A stretch of DNA of 64,000 nt from Gleimia europaea ACS-120-V-Col10b (GTDB lineage: Bacteria; Actinomycetota; Actinomycetes; Actinomycetales; Actinomycetaceae): positions 186,001-250,000 of the forward strand of contig NZ_KE150266.1 of assembly GCF_000411155.1 (NCBI RefSeq), given 5' to 3'. Shown piece by piece: positions 9,008 through 17,523 of the stretch. The position numbers and the translations under genes are program-made. How positions within the stretch are numbered: the first letter of the stretch is position 1; every line of letters starts with the position of its first letter. The notes under the pieces were generated by a model. It was not told where the DNA came from and made no database searches. It worked only from the letters and a program-made list of their open reading frames with translations.

Positions 9008-10900
9008 TTAATGGAACCGTTTCCGCTTCAAACCGGCGCGTCCACGCGAGTGCGAGGAAAAGTCGCGGCCTCGTTCGCCCAGGCGGCGTTTTTGGTCATG
9101 AAAGCTCTTGCCGCCCCGGCGGTTTTCAAACTGTTCCTCTCGCTGTTCGCGATGGTCATTGGCATGGCGAGATTTACGAGTTTCCGCGCGTCGATGATCG
9201 CGACCAGCTGGGCCGCGATCTTTCTTGATACGCAGTTGCCTACCCGAAATAGTGGCTCGCCCGATTTTGCGTTCCGCGTCATCGGTTAACGCCAGTGCCA
9301 TGTCAACGAGGGAGAAGGTAGGGAAGATGTCGATGCGCCCCAGATCCTTGCCCGCAACGCCGCCCTCGTTCGTGATCGCACCAACGATAGCTCCTGGCTT
9401 CACGTTGTCCTTATGACCAACTTCCACCCGGTAACGGTGCCTGAATCCAGATTCAGGCACGCGACCCGCTCCACGATTCTTAGCTTTCTTAGGTTTGTCA
9501 CGCCCCTCTTCGAACGATGCGACCACGAAATTTCCGTCCTCATCGAGCACTTCTTCGCGGCGAATCCGGCCGCTACCGCGCCGTTCCGGATCTTCAGCTC
9601 GCCCCAGGTCACCAATAGCCTGCGCAAGAAGCGCGGCCGCCAGGTCATCCAGGTCAAGCTCGCCAGTAGCGACGATTTCATTAATGAGGTCGTAGTACAC
9701 CTCTAAGCGTCCAGCTTCAAGCCGGCCGGGAAGCTGGTCGAGCAGGCGGCGCGCACGCACGGCAGAAACTTCACGAGGAGTTGGAATAGCTACCTCGGTC
9801 ATGGGGGTGCCGGTCAGCTTCTCGATTTTGCGCAGGCGTCCGCGTTCGCGCGGGGTGAAGAAGGTGAGGGAACGGCCGGACCGACCCGCTCGGCCGGTGC
9901 GGCCAACGCGGTGAACGTAGGCTTCAGCTTCACGCGGCACATCGAAGTTCACCACGAGGCCGATACGGTCTACGTCTAGGCCGCGCGCAGCCACGTCGGT
10001 GGCAACCAGCACGTCTAGCGAACCATCGCGCAGACGCCGCATGATTCGCTCGCGCTCGTTTTGGGAAACATCGCCAGATATCCCCGCGGTCTTGAAGCCG
10101 CGCCGAGTCATATCGGCTGACACCTCGTCCACATCGGAGCGAGTGCGAACGAACACGATCGCGGCGTCTTCATCACGAGTAGCGAGGACGCGACCGAGGG
10201 CGCCGAGCTTATGCTTGAATGGCACCACCGCATATGTTTGTTCGAGGTTGTCGGCGGTGGAGGCTTGCGGAGCCACCTCGACGCGCACCGGGTCAGTGAG
10301 GTAGGCATCCGCCACCTTTTGAATAGCGGGAGGCATGGTTGCCGAGAAGAGAGCGTTTACCCGCTCCTGCGATTCGGGCATGGCTGCCGCAATGGTTTCC
10401 ACGTCTTCGGCAAAGCCCATGCGTAGCATCTCGTCCGCTTCATCAAGCACAAGGACGCGTACGTTGCCAAGCTGTAGATGGTCTTTGTTAATGAGGTCGA
10501 TAATGCGCCCGGGCGTGCCCACAACGATCTGTGCACCCGCCTTTAACGCTCGAATTTGCGGGGAGTAGGACGAACCGCCGTACACGGTGACGACGGAGAC
10601 TGGCAGGTATTTTGCGAAAGATTCGAGGGCGGCCGCACTCTGCATGGCAAGCTCGCGGGTGGGGGCAAGTACCACGGCCTGAACGTGTTTTTGTTCAGCA
10701 TCGATCAGGCTAAGGAGGGGAAGGCCGAAGGCGGCGGTTTTACCGGTTCCCGTTTGGGCGATTCCCACGATGTCGCGCCCTTCGAGCAAAGGGGGGATTG
10801 ATCCGGCCTGAATAGGAGTGGGCGTCTCAAAGCCCATTTCGTCGATCGCATCTAAAATTGGCGCGGCAAGGGAAAGGTCTGAAAACTTCGGGGATTCCAT
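9008..10900 (-). CDS. deaD: DEAD-box ATP-dependent RNA helicase
   Basis: A 630-residue DEAD-box RNA helicase. Motifs in order: Q motif region (FETPTPIQ), Walker A AQTGTGKT near residue 50, PTRELA, TPGR, DEAD in VLDEADEM, SAT, then the second RecA domain with ATDVAARGLDVDR and HRVGRTGRAGR. A DbpA-like RNA-binding domain follows (about 465-545, RVEVGHKDNVKPGAIVGAI), then a basic Arg/His-rich tail. The length and tail fit the DeaD/CsdA-type helicases of actinobacteria, which unwind structured RNA in ribosome assembly and mRNA decay. The 159 bp between this start and the MFS gene hold no obvious terminator and could supply a long leader. Confidence 0.93.
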   Translation of the reverse strand: MESPKFSDLSLAAPILDAIDEMGFETPTPIQAGSIPPLLEGRDIVGIAQTGTGKTAAFGLPLLSLIDAEQKHVQAVVLAPTRELAMQSAAALESFAKYLPVSVVTVYGGSSYSPQIRALKAGAQIVVGTPGRIIDLINKDHLQLGNVRVLVLDEADEMLRMGFAEDVETIAAAMPESQERVNALFSATMPPAIQKVADAYLTDPVRVEVAPQASTADNLEQTYAVVPFKHKLGALGRVLATRDEDAAIVFVRTRSDVDEVSADMTRRGFKTAGISGDVSQNERERIMRRLRDGSLDVLVATDVAARGLDVDRIGLVVNFDVPREAEAYVHRVGRTGRAGRSGRSLTFFTPRERGRLRKIEKLTGTPMTEVAIPTPREVSAVRARRLLDQLPGRLEAGRLEVYYDLINEIVATGELDLDDLAAALLAQAIGDLGRAEDPERRGSGRIRREEVLDEDGNFVVASFEEGRDKPKKAKNRGAGRVPESGFRHRYRVEVGHKDNVKPGAIVGAITNEGGVAGKDLGRIDIFPTFSLVDMALALTDDAERKIGRATISGRQLRIKKDRGPAGRDHRRAETRKSRHANDHREQREEQFENRRGGKSFHDQKRRLGERGRDFSSHSRGRAGLKRKRFH

Positions 10901-11059
10901 GGCATCCGTTCACTAGAAAAAGAAATGCCGCATCCCCCATCACACTTACTCTTGCACCATCATTGGAGGCTAGCGGCTATTGAAACTCTACCGAAAATGT
11001 CTTGCTCATCGCGAAAAGATAGCGGTGAGGTTCCTTACAGACACCGTGCGGCCAGCGGT

Positions 11060-12427
11060 TCAAATGGTGGCTACGCGCTTCACACCGACTATGCGTGTGG
11101 AAGTGAAGATGGCGAGGATTGCAAAGCCGATCGACACGAATGAGGTTGGCAGATAGGGGGACACGCCGCCGCCCAGGTGTGCCCAGCCCGATAGCGCCAC
11201 CGATGCGATTCCCATTGCGAGGGCGGGGCCGAGTGCGTCAGCCAACTGGAGGGAAGCTGAGACGTCCCCGTGGCGGGATTTTGCGGTAACTCCAAGGGCA
11301 AGGTCTGAGGAGGTGGAGTGGGCGAGGCCTTGTCCGAGCCCCATGATGGCGAAGCCGGTGATGGGAAGCGCAGGCGGCACCGACTGCATGGGCATCGTTA
11401 CCACCAGCAGGGCGCCAAACAGGATAAGGCCAGACCCAAATCCGGGGATCTTCGTGCGGGTTTCCCAAAGCCCTACGCGCGCTTGCGCCCACGATCCGAT
11501 GGTCCACGCCACGGAGCCGATTGCGATTGCCCATCCGGTGGAGGCAGGAGTCCAACCGTGTACACGGTCGAGAACGAGGGGCAAGAAGAACTCAGCACCA
11601 ATCAGTGCAGCCATGATTGCCATACGCATGCCCACTATCGAGGGAACTCCTGGAGCCGCCTTGAACGTGCCTTTAGGCAGGAGGCGAGGCATGCCGATTA
11701 CGAGCAGTACAGCTCCAATAATGATGCCTACCCACATGGATATTTCACTGAGCCCACCTGCAATTTGGAGGGCTACGATACCGGCACTGGTGAGCAGGGC
11801 CGCACCGAATGCGGGAGGTGGTGTAGTAGCTCCCAGCTCCTTCGCGGGCATCCGTCGCAGGATCGGAATGAGGGGGAGGAGGGCAGTTAACGCAATGGGG
11901 ATGATGAGCCAGAACACCGGCCTCCAACCCCAATGTAAAACGATGTAGCCGGCAATGGAAGGGCCAATCATTGAGGGCAGCACCCAGGCGAATGAGAAGA
12001 CCGCGAAAAAGAATGGGCGACGCTCGTTTGATACCACGTCACCAACCATGACGTATAGCGGCACCATGATCATGCCCGAGCCAAGCCCTTGAATACCACG
12101 TCCTACAATAAATACCGCGAGGTTTGGTGCCAGGCCGGCGGCGAGCGCGCCGAGCGAAAACATGGTCATACCGAATACCAAGGGGCGCCTAACTCCCATT
12201 TTGTCGGCCCACCACCCGGCTATCGTCGTAGAGAGAATCTGGCCGGCCAAGACCATTCCTGCGGCTAATGAGTACCAGCGGTCTCCGCCCAGATTGGCCA
12301 CCACCGTAGGCATTGCGTTAGTAGTTGCAAGCGCCTCAAACGCCAAGCAGGTAATCAGTACTACTGCGCCGATTAGAAGTAGTTTTTCAATCGGAGTAGA
12401 GCTGCTTTTGTCGCGCGCTTGCTTCAT
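11060..12427 (-). CDS. MFS transporter (drug/metabolite efflux type)
   Basis: A 455-residue major facilitator superfamily protein, hydrophobic almost throughout with about 12-14 predicted membrane helices. The cytoplasmic loop 2-3 motif appears as GWWADKMGVRRP near residue 75, and helix 4 carries the VGRGIQGLGSGMI signature typical of DHA-type proton-driven exporters. The substrate is unknown. No adjacent regulator is present. I take ATG 12427 as the start: a TACCTT box lies 7 nt upstream (leaderless pattern). An upstream TTG at 12463 with GAGGAG only 3 bases away is the alternative and would add 12 residues. It lies upstream of deaD on the same strand. Confidence 0.85.
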   Translation of the reverse strand: MKQARDKSSSTPIEKLLLIGAVVLITCLAFEALATTNAMPTVVANLGGDRWYSLAAGMVLAGQILSTTIAGWWADKMGVRRPLVFGMTMFSLGALAAGLAPNLAVFIVGRGIQGLGSGMIMVPLYVMVGDVVSNERRPFFFAVFSFAWVLPSMIGPSIAGYIVLHWGWRPVFWLIIPIALTALLPLIPILRRMPAKELGATTPPPAFGAALLTSAGIVALQIAGGLSEISMWVGIIIGAVLLVIGMPRLLPKGTFKAAPGVPSIVGMRMAIMAALIGAEFFLPLVLDRVHGWTPASTGWAIAIGSVAWTIGSWAQARVGLWETRTKIPGFGSGLILFGALLVVTMPMQSVPPALPITGFAIMGLGQGLAHSTSSDLALGVTAKSRHGDVSASLQLADALGPALAMGIASVALSGWAHLGGGVSPYLPTSFVSIGFAILAIFTSTRIVGVKRVATI

Positions 12428-12434
12428 ACAATCC

Positions 12435-12440
12435 AAGGTA
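12435..12440 (-). promoter_or_regulatory. Putative -10 box of a leaderless transcript (MFS gene)
   Basis: On the minus strand TACCTT ends 7 nt before ATG 12427 with no Shine-Dalgarno between. The rest of the roughly 200-bp gap to aspS must also hold the aspS promoter; a short hairpin (AAGCCG/CGGCTT, 12512-12530) is the only other structure seen there. Confidence 0.35.
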
Positions 12441-12636
12441 GAGACCCACCCCAAAAATAGCAAAAGCTCCTCACTTAGCCGCTAGTGTCCGCGCTTCGCA
12501 CGCCCGCGAGGAAGCCGTCGCGACCGGCTTTGCCCGAGGTGGGGAAACGAACATTTTTCCCCCCTGGGCGAAAGGGTTTAGGATTGTGTCGCGCCCGCCC
12601 GTCTCGCGGTGCCGCTAAATCTGAAAGGAACGCCGA

Positions 12637-14430
12637 ATGTTGCGTACACATAATATTGGGTCTTTGAACGCGTCACTGGCTGGCCAGGTTGTCACTTTGG
12701 CGGGTTGGGTTGACCGCCGCCGCGACCACGGTGGGGTTGTATTTATTGATTTGCGAGATGCGTCCGGCGTGGCGCAGGTAGTTGTGCGCGATGAGGTAGT
12801 AGCGCACCAGCTTCGCTCCGAATTCGTCCTGCAGGTGACCGGCGAGGTGTCGCTGCGCCCTGAGGGCAACGAGAACTTGAGCATCCCCACGGGTGAAATC
12901 GAGGTGCTCGGTGACGACGTCAAGATCTTGAACACTGCGGCCGCGCTGCCGTTCCAGGTGTCTGACCACGCTGATGACTCGGGCAAGGTGGGAGAAGAAA
13001 CGCGCCTGCGTTACCGCTACCTGGATCTGCGTCGCTCCAAGCTACAGCATGCGATCCGTTTGCGTTCCGAAGTGTCAAAGGCGGCGCGCTCCGTCCTCGA
13101 CAATCACGATTTTGTGGAGGTGGAAACCCCAACTCTGACCCGTTCCACGCCAGAGGGCGCGCGCGACTTCCTCGTTCCTGCTCGCCTCGCACCGGGCTCT
13201 TGGTACGCCCTTCCGCAGTCCCCGCAGCTGTTTAAGCAGCTGCTCATGGTTGGTGGCATGGAGCGCTACTACCAGATCGCGCGCTGCTACCGCGATGAGG
13301 ATTTCCGCGCGGATCGCCAGCCGGAATTCACTCAGCTCGATATCGAAATGTCATTCGTTGACCAGGAAGACGTGATCGCAGTTGCGGAGGACGTCCTCAA
13401 GGCCGTGTGGCAGACCATCGATTACGACCTGGAAACCCCGATTCCGCGCATGACGTTCAAGGACGCGATGGAAAAGTATGGCACCGACAAGCCGGACCTG
13501 CGTTTTGGTCTGGAGATCGTTGACCTCACCGAGTATTTCAAGGACACCCCGTTCCGCGTATTCCAAAACGAATATGTCGGCGCCGTTGTAATGCCCGGTG
13601 GCGGTTCACAGGCCCGCCGCACGTTCGATAAATGGCAGGAGTGGGCACGTTCGCGCGGGGCGAGAGGCCTGGCATACGTGACGATTAGCGACGAGGGTGA
13701 GCTTGGCGGCCCGGTTGCAAAGAACATTTCCGAGGCAGAGCGGGCCGGACTTATGGAGGTTACCGGCGCGAAGCCGGGGGACTGCATTTTCTTTGGGGCG
13801 GGCAAGCCGTCCGAGGCTCGGGCCCTGCTTGGCGCAACCCGTCTTGAAGTGGGTAAGCGCACCGGCCTCATTGATGAAGACGCTTGGTCTTTCGTGTGGG
13901 TTGTTGACGCCCCGCTGTTCAAGGAAGCCGGCCAGGACGACGACGTTGATCTGGGCTCGTCGAAGTGGACGGCCGTACACCACGCGTTTACATCCCCGAA
14001 CCCCGATTGGATCGACAACTTCGAGGAAGATCCGGGTAACGCCCTCGCATATGCCTACGACATTGTGTGCAATGGTAACGAGATCGGTGGCGGATCCATT
14101 CGTATCCACCGCCGCGACGTGCAAGAGCGCGTTTTCAAAGTGATGGGCATTGGCGAGGAAGAAGCGCAGGAGAAGTTTGGCTTCCTCCTCGACGCATTCA
14201 AGTTTGGTGCCCCGCCGCACGGCGGCATCGCGTTTGGCTGGGACCGCATTGTCTCCCTGCTTACCAAGTCGGAGTCGATCCGTGACGTGATCGCGTTCCC
14301 GAAGTCCGGCGGCGGTTACGATCCCCTGACACAGGCTCCGGCGCCGATTCCAGACGAGCAGCGGGCGGAAACCGGCGTGGATTGGAAACCAAAGGACGAA
14401 GAAGACGAACTCGACGGTAGTTTGCGCTAG
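12637..14430 (+). CDS. aspS: Aspartyl-tRNA synthetase
   Basis: A 597-residue bacterial-type AspRS. The N-terminal OB-fold anticodon-binding domain ([21 protein letters not shown]) is followed by the class II core: [10 protein letters not shown], motif 2 with [20 protein letters not shown] near residue 215, and motif 3 with [11 protein letters not shown] near residue 530. The bacterial GAD insertion domain lies between motifs 2 and 3. ATG 12637 follows AAAGGA. Whether it is discriminating or also charges tRNA-Asn cannot be told here. The gene stands alone, with a hairpin after its stop. Confidence 0.98.
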   Translation: MLRTHNIGSLNASLAGQVVTLAGWVDRRRDHGGVVFIDLRDASGVAQVVVRDEVVAHQLRSEFVLQVTGEVSLRPEGNENLSIPTGEIEVLGDDVKILNTAAALPFQVSDHADDSGKVGEETRLRYRYLDLRRSKLQHAIRLRSEVSKAARSVLDNHDFVEVETPTLTRSTPEGARDFLVPARLAPGSWYALPQSPQLFKQLLMVGGMERYYQIARCYRDEDFRADRQPEFTQLDIEMSFVDQEDVIAVAEDVLKAVWQTIDYDLETPIPRMTFKDAMEKYGTDKPDLRFGLEIVDLTEYFKDTPFRVFQNEYVGAVVMPGGGSQARRTFDKWQEWARSRGARGLAYVTISDEGELGGPVAKNISEAERAGLMEVTGAKPGDCIFFGAGKPSEARALLGATRLEVGKRTGLIDEDAWSFVWVVDAPLFKEAGQDDDVDLGSSKWTAVHHAFTSPNPDWIDNFEEDPGNALAYAYDIVCNGNEIGGGSIRIHRRDVQERVFKVMGIGEEEAQEKFGFLLDAFKFGAPPHGGIAFGWDRIVSLLTKSESIRDVIAFPKSGGGYDPLTQAPAPIPDEQRAETGVDWKPKDEEDELDGSLR

Positions 14431-14442
14431 TTGCCTGAATTT

Positions 14443-14486
14443 CTCCCCACTAGTTGGACTGAAAACCAGATGCCAACAGTGGGGAG
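14443..14486 (+). terminator. Hairpin downstream of aspS
   Basis: CTCCCCAC (14443-14450) pairs with GTGGGGAG (14479-14486), and GTTGG (14453-14457) with CCAAC (14473-14477), separated by a small internal loop. There is no U-tract, so termination is plausible but not certain. Confidence 0.55.
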
Positions 14487-14559
14487 TATTCATATGCGAG
14501 CGCGTTCAAGCCCCGCTCTAACTCGGGTAGAACCTGCGCGTTGGCGGTTGTTAAGTGAT

Positions 14560-14565
14560 TACAAT
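14560..14565 (+). promoter_or_regulatory. Putative -10 box of a leaderless transcript (yciO)
   Basis: TACAAT ends 5 nt before the ATG at 14571, so transcription should begin at or next to the start codon. No Shine-Dalgarno is present. Confidence 0.5.
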
Positions 14566-14570
14566 GGGTT

Positions 14571-15188
14571 ATGGCATACATTGAGATTCACCCAGAAAAT
14601 CCGCAAGTTAGGTTCGTTAATCAAGCTGTTGCACTTTTGCAAGACGGGGGAGTAATCGCGCTTCCAACCGATTCTGGTTACGCGGTTGCAACGACTATGG
14701 GAAACAAGGACGGGTTGGATCGGATCCGCCAGATCCGCGACTTGGACGAGAAGCACAATTTCTCGCTCCTGTGCCATAATTTCTCGCAACTGGGCCACAT
14801 TGTGATCGTGGATAACAAAGCATTTCGCACGATCAAGGCGCTAACTCCGGGCCCGTACACGTTTATTTTGCGCGGCACCAAGGAAGTGCCCCGCCAGACG
14901 TTGAATAAGAAGAAGCAGACTGTGGGCGTGCGTATTCCTGACCACAAAATCACCCAGGCGATCGTGGAGGCTCTTGGCGAGCCCATGCTGTGTTCCACGC
15001 TGATCATGCCGGGCGAGGACGAAGCGCTGTGGGATCCAGAGGTGGTCAATGAACGTGTTGGCCACCTGGTGGACATGGTTCTAGGCGGCCCGGTAGGTAA
15101 CGCGGGGGCCACAACGGTTATCGACTTCACCAGTGGTAGTCCCGAGATTGTTCGCCCGGGCGCAGGATCAACTGATCTGTTCGACTAA
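14571..15188 (+). CDS. YciO/Sua5/YrdC family protein
   Basis: A 205-residue YrdC-fold protein closest in look to YciO rather than to the tRNA threonylcarbamoyladenosine enzyme TsaC/Sua5. The nucleotide-binding region reads ALPTDSGYAVA, followed by RQIRDLDEKHNFSLLCHNFS, then TPGPYTFILRGTKEVPR. These segments match the YciO pattern closely. TsaC-type proteins bind ATP, threonine and bicarbonate to form threonylcarbamoyl-AMP; YciO paralogues have the fold but a less clear role. The gene is monocistronic, with a leaderless-looking promoter before it and a strong intrinsic terminator after it. Confidence 0.88.
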   Translation: MAYIEIHPENPQVRFVNQAVALLQDGGVIALPTDSGYAVATTMGNKDGLDRIRQIRDLDEKHNFSLLCHNFSQLGHIVIVDNKAFRTIKALTPGPYTFILRGTKEVPRQTLNKKKQTVGVRIPDHKITQAIVEALGEPMLCSTLIMPGEDEALWDPEVVNERVGHLVDMVLGGPVGNAGATTVIDFTSGSPEIVRPGAGSTDLFD

Positions 15189-15199
15189 ACAATCGTGGG

Positions 15200-15228
15200 G
15201 GAGGGCGCGGGTAGCGCCCTCCTTTTTT
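15200..15228 (+). terminator. Intrinsic terminator after yciO-like gene
   Basis: A 9-bp GC-rich stem (GGAGGGCGC 15200-15208, GCGCCCTCC 15214-15222) with a 5-nt loop is followed at once by six Ts. Confidence 0.93.
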
Positions 15229-15285
15229 GCGCACAATCGGTAGCTGGGCAGGGGATACAACTTCGCGCGGGTGCGGGGGAGCAAC

Positions 15286-15291
15286 TAGGGT
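15286..15291 (+). promoter_or_regulatory. Putative -10 box of a leaderless transcript (rarA)
   Basis: TAGGGT ends 6 nt before ATG 15298, with no good Shine-Dalgarno between. Confidence 0.4.
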
Positions 15292-15297
15292 TGGGAT

Positions 15298-16638
15298 ATG
15301 GACATTTTTGAGGCGGCAAATATGGATCCGATTGGAATTCCAAAGGCCACTGAGGCTGCTCCGCTGGCGGTGCGAATGCGACCAAGTTCGATTGAGGAAG
15401 TGCTCGGTCAAGACCACCTGCTGAAAGATGGTTCTCCGCTACGGCGCCTGCTTGCGCCCGCAGATTCGTCGCGCGCCGTGTCCTCTTTGATCCTGTGGGG
15501 CCCTCCGGGCGTGGGCAAGACAACTCTGGCGTACCTGATTGCTCGTTTGTCGGGGCGCCACTTTGAAGAAATTTCGGCGGTAAGTGCCGGCGTTAAAGAA
15601 GTGCGTGCCGTGATTGCGTCGGCTAAGCGACGCCTGGGTGCAACCGGCGAGGAAACCGTCTTGTTTATTGACGAGGTACACCGGTTCTCGCGTTCCCAAC
15701 AGGACGCGCTCCTTCCCGCGGTTGAGAACCGCTGGGTTACCCTCGTCGCGGCAACCACAGAAAACCCGTCGTTCTCGGTGGTTAGCCCGCTGCTTTCACG
15801 CTCGATTTTGCTCACTCTAGAGCCGCTCCAAGATAGCGATATCCAAGCCCTAGTGCGCCGGGCCCTGAGCGATAAGCGCGGCCTGGACGGGCGAGTGGGA
15901 ATAGACGAAGAAGCTCTTGAGCTGCTCGTTCGCCTGTCCGGCGCAGATGCCCGCCGCTCCCTCACTATCTTGGAGGCCGCGGCCGCAAACGCGATTGATA
16001 GTGACAGCGCCACGATTGCGGCAGATCACGTATCGCGGGCCGCTGACGCCGCCCTCGTACGCTACGGGGAAGATGAGCACTACGATGTGACGTCCGCCTT
16101 CATTAAATCAATGCGCGGATCTGACGTTGACGCGGCGATTCACTACCTGGCGCGCATGCTGGAGGCCGGGGAAGACCCGCGTTTCATTGCTCGGCGAATC
16201 ATGATCTGCGCGTCCGAGGACGTGGGCATGGCTGATCCAACAGCGCTACAAACTGCGGTGGCTTGCGCTCAGGGAGTGCAAATGATCGGTATGCCGGAGG
16301 CGCGAATACTGCTGTCGCAAGCCGTTATTGCCATAGCCACAGCACCGAAGTCCAACGCCGCATATTTGGCAGTGGATCGCGCTATCTCCGACGTTCGCGC
16401 CGGTAAGTGTGGGCCTGTGCCTAAGCACTTGCGGGACGCCCACTACGCCGGTGCGAAGAAGCTCGGTCACGGAAATGGGTACGTGTACGCGCACGACGAG
16501 CCTTATGCGATCGCCGCTCAGCAGTACTTGCCGGATCAACTGGAAGGTACTCAGTACTACGAGCCCACGGCGAATGGCTTTGAGGCAAGCATCACTAAAC
16601 GGCTCGAGAATGTGCGTAAACGCTTGAAAATGCGTTAA
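15298..16638 (+). CDS. rarA: Replication-associated recombination protein A (AAA+ ATPase)
   Basis: A 446-residue AAA+ ATPase of the RarA/MgsA/WRNIP1 family, which acts at stalled replication forks. Walker [10 protein letters not shown] lies near residue 69, Walker [19 protein letters not shown] near residue 124, sensor 1 in AATTENPS and the arginine finger in LLSRS. The C-terminal half carries the tetramerisation region typical of RarA ([33 protein letters not shown]). Proximity to rpsD and alaS is a common actinobacterial order. Confidence 0.96.
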   Translation: MDIFEAANMDPIGIPKATEAAPLAVRMRPSSIEEVLGQDHLLKDGSPLRRLLAPADSSRAVSSLILWGPPGVGKTTLAYLIARLSGRHFEEISAVSAGVKEVRAVIASAKRRLGATGEETVLFIDEVHRFSRSQQDALLPAVENRWVTLVAATTENPSFSVVSPLLSRSILLTLEPLQDSDIQALVRRALSDKRGLDGRVGIDEEALELLVRLSGADARRSLTILEAAAANAIDSDSATIAADHVSRAADAALVRYGEDEHYDVTSAFIKSMRGSDVDAAIHYLARMLEAGEDPRFIARRIMICASEDVGMADPTALQTAVACAQGVQMIGMPEARILLSQAVIAIATAPKSNAAYLAVDRAISDVRAGKCGPVPKHLRDAHYAGAKKLGHGNGYVYAHDEPYAIAAQQYLPDQLEGTQYYEPTANGFEASITKRLENVRKRLKMR

Positions 16639-16667
16639 ACTGCGAAGGTTGCAAAAAGCAGCACCCT

Positions 16668-16720
16668 GGGGTCTTAGCCCACGCATTGCGCAGAGGTGAC
16701 CCCGCGTAGGTAACTACGCG
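16668..16720 (+). promoter_or_regulatory. Structured 5' leader of rpsD (candidate autoregulatory RNA)
   Basis: Two helices are visible before rpsD: GGGGTC (16668-16673) with GACCCC (16698-16703), and a perfect 7-bp hairpin CGCGTAG (16703-16709) and CTACGCG (16714-16720) with a GTAA tetraloop. The two share base 16703. Ribosomal protein S4 represses its own mRNA in other bacteria, so a leader regulator is plausible; I do not recognise a named family. Confidence 0.4.
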
Positions 16721-16753
16721 ATTCGTTTTGGAAGAAACAGGAAGGAATTCCAC

Positions 16754-17374
16754 ATGGCACAGAGCTCCCGCCGCCAGGTGCGTCTATCGCGCTCCCTCGG
16801 CGTTGCCCTAACCCCGAAGGCAGCACGCTACTTCGAGAAGCGTCCGTACGGCCCCGGCCAGCACGGCCGCGCTCGTCGTCGTCAGGATTCTGACTATGCA
16901 GTTCGCTTGAAGGAAAAGCAACGTCTGCGTGCCCAGTACGGTCTGCGTGAGGCGCAGATGCGTCGCGCATTTGAAGAGGCCCTTCGCATGGAAGGCATCA
17001 CCGGTTCAAACTTGGTGCAGCACCTCGAGCAGCGTCTCGACGCCCTCGTACTGCGTTCCGGCTTTGCTCGCACCATTGCGCAGGCTCGCCAGTTCGTGGT
17101 GCACCGCCACATCCTCGTTGATGGCAAGATTGTTGACCGTCCGTCGTTCCGCGTGAAGCCCGGCCAGACCATTCAGGTTAAGCCGAAGTCGCAGACCACC
17201 ACGCCGTTCGAGATTGCGGCGCAGGGTATTCACCGTGACGTGCTTCCGGCAGTTCCGGGCTACCTCGAGGTTGACCTTGAGCGTCTGCGTGCAACCCTCG
17301 TTCGCCTGCCCGAGCGCGAAGAGATTCCGGTAGTTTGTGAAGACCAACTGGTCGTTGAATACTACTCGCGTTAA
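16754..17374 (+). CDS. rpsD: 30S ribosomal protein S4
   Basis: A 206-residue primary 16S rRNA-binding protein of the small subunit. The N-terminal region (PYGPGQHGRARRR) has no cysteines, so this is the zinc-free form of S4. The S4 RNA-binding domain occupies about residues 95-160 (QHLEQRLDALVLRSGFA; FVVHRHILVDGKIVD). ATG 16754 has AGGAAGGAA upstream. The gene is transcribed alone, with a structured leader before it and a strong hairpin after it. Confidence 0.98.
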   Translation: MAQSSRRQVRLSRSLGVALTPKAARYFEKRPYGPGQHGRARRRQDSDYAVRLKEKQRLRAQYGLREAQMRRAFEEALRMEGITGSNLVQHLEQRLDALVLRSGFARTIAQARQFVVHRHILVDGKIVDRPSFRVKPGQTIQVKPKSQTTTPFEIAAQGIHRDVLPAVPGYLEVDLERLRATLVRLPEREEIPVVCEDQLVVEYYSR

Positions 17375-17385
17375 TCCTTAACTTT

Positions 17386-17416
17386 GCAAGTGCCCCGGTA
17401 TTGCCGGGGCACTTGC
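17386..17416 (+). terminator. Strong hairpin terminator after rpsD
   Basis: A perfect 13-bp stem, GCAAGTGCCCCGG (17386-17398) with CCGGGGCACTTGC (17404-17416), and a 5-nt loop, 12 bp after the rpsD stop. There is no U-tract, as is common for actinobacterial terminators. Confidence 0.75.
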
Positions 17417-17523
17417 AGTACGTAAGCACTAGTGTGCCCGGTCAGCGATTCCAGTTTCCGGCCGCGCGCAAAAACTGCGTATTATTGGCATTGATTTAAA
17501 CTTCGAGCCCCACAAGGATCAGA

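Noticed and set aside
13606..14493. Long antisense open frames, here 295 codons opposite aspS, and similar ones opposite carB and the MMPL gene.
   Set aside because: They mirror well-supported genes with strong GC codon bias and show no recognisable protein family.
16754..16900. Absence of zinc-binding cysteines in S4 as an anomaly.
   Set aside because: Zinc-free S4 is a common natural variant and the rest of the protein is normal.
17430..17523. A T-box leader before alaS.
   Set aside because: No T-box core or specifier stem is present in the short gap; only a plain Shine-Dalgarno and weak promoter-like elements are seen.
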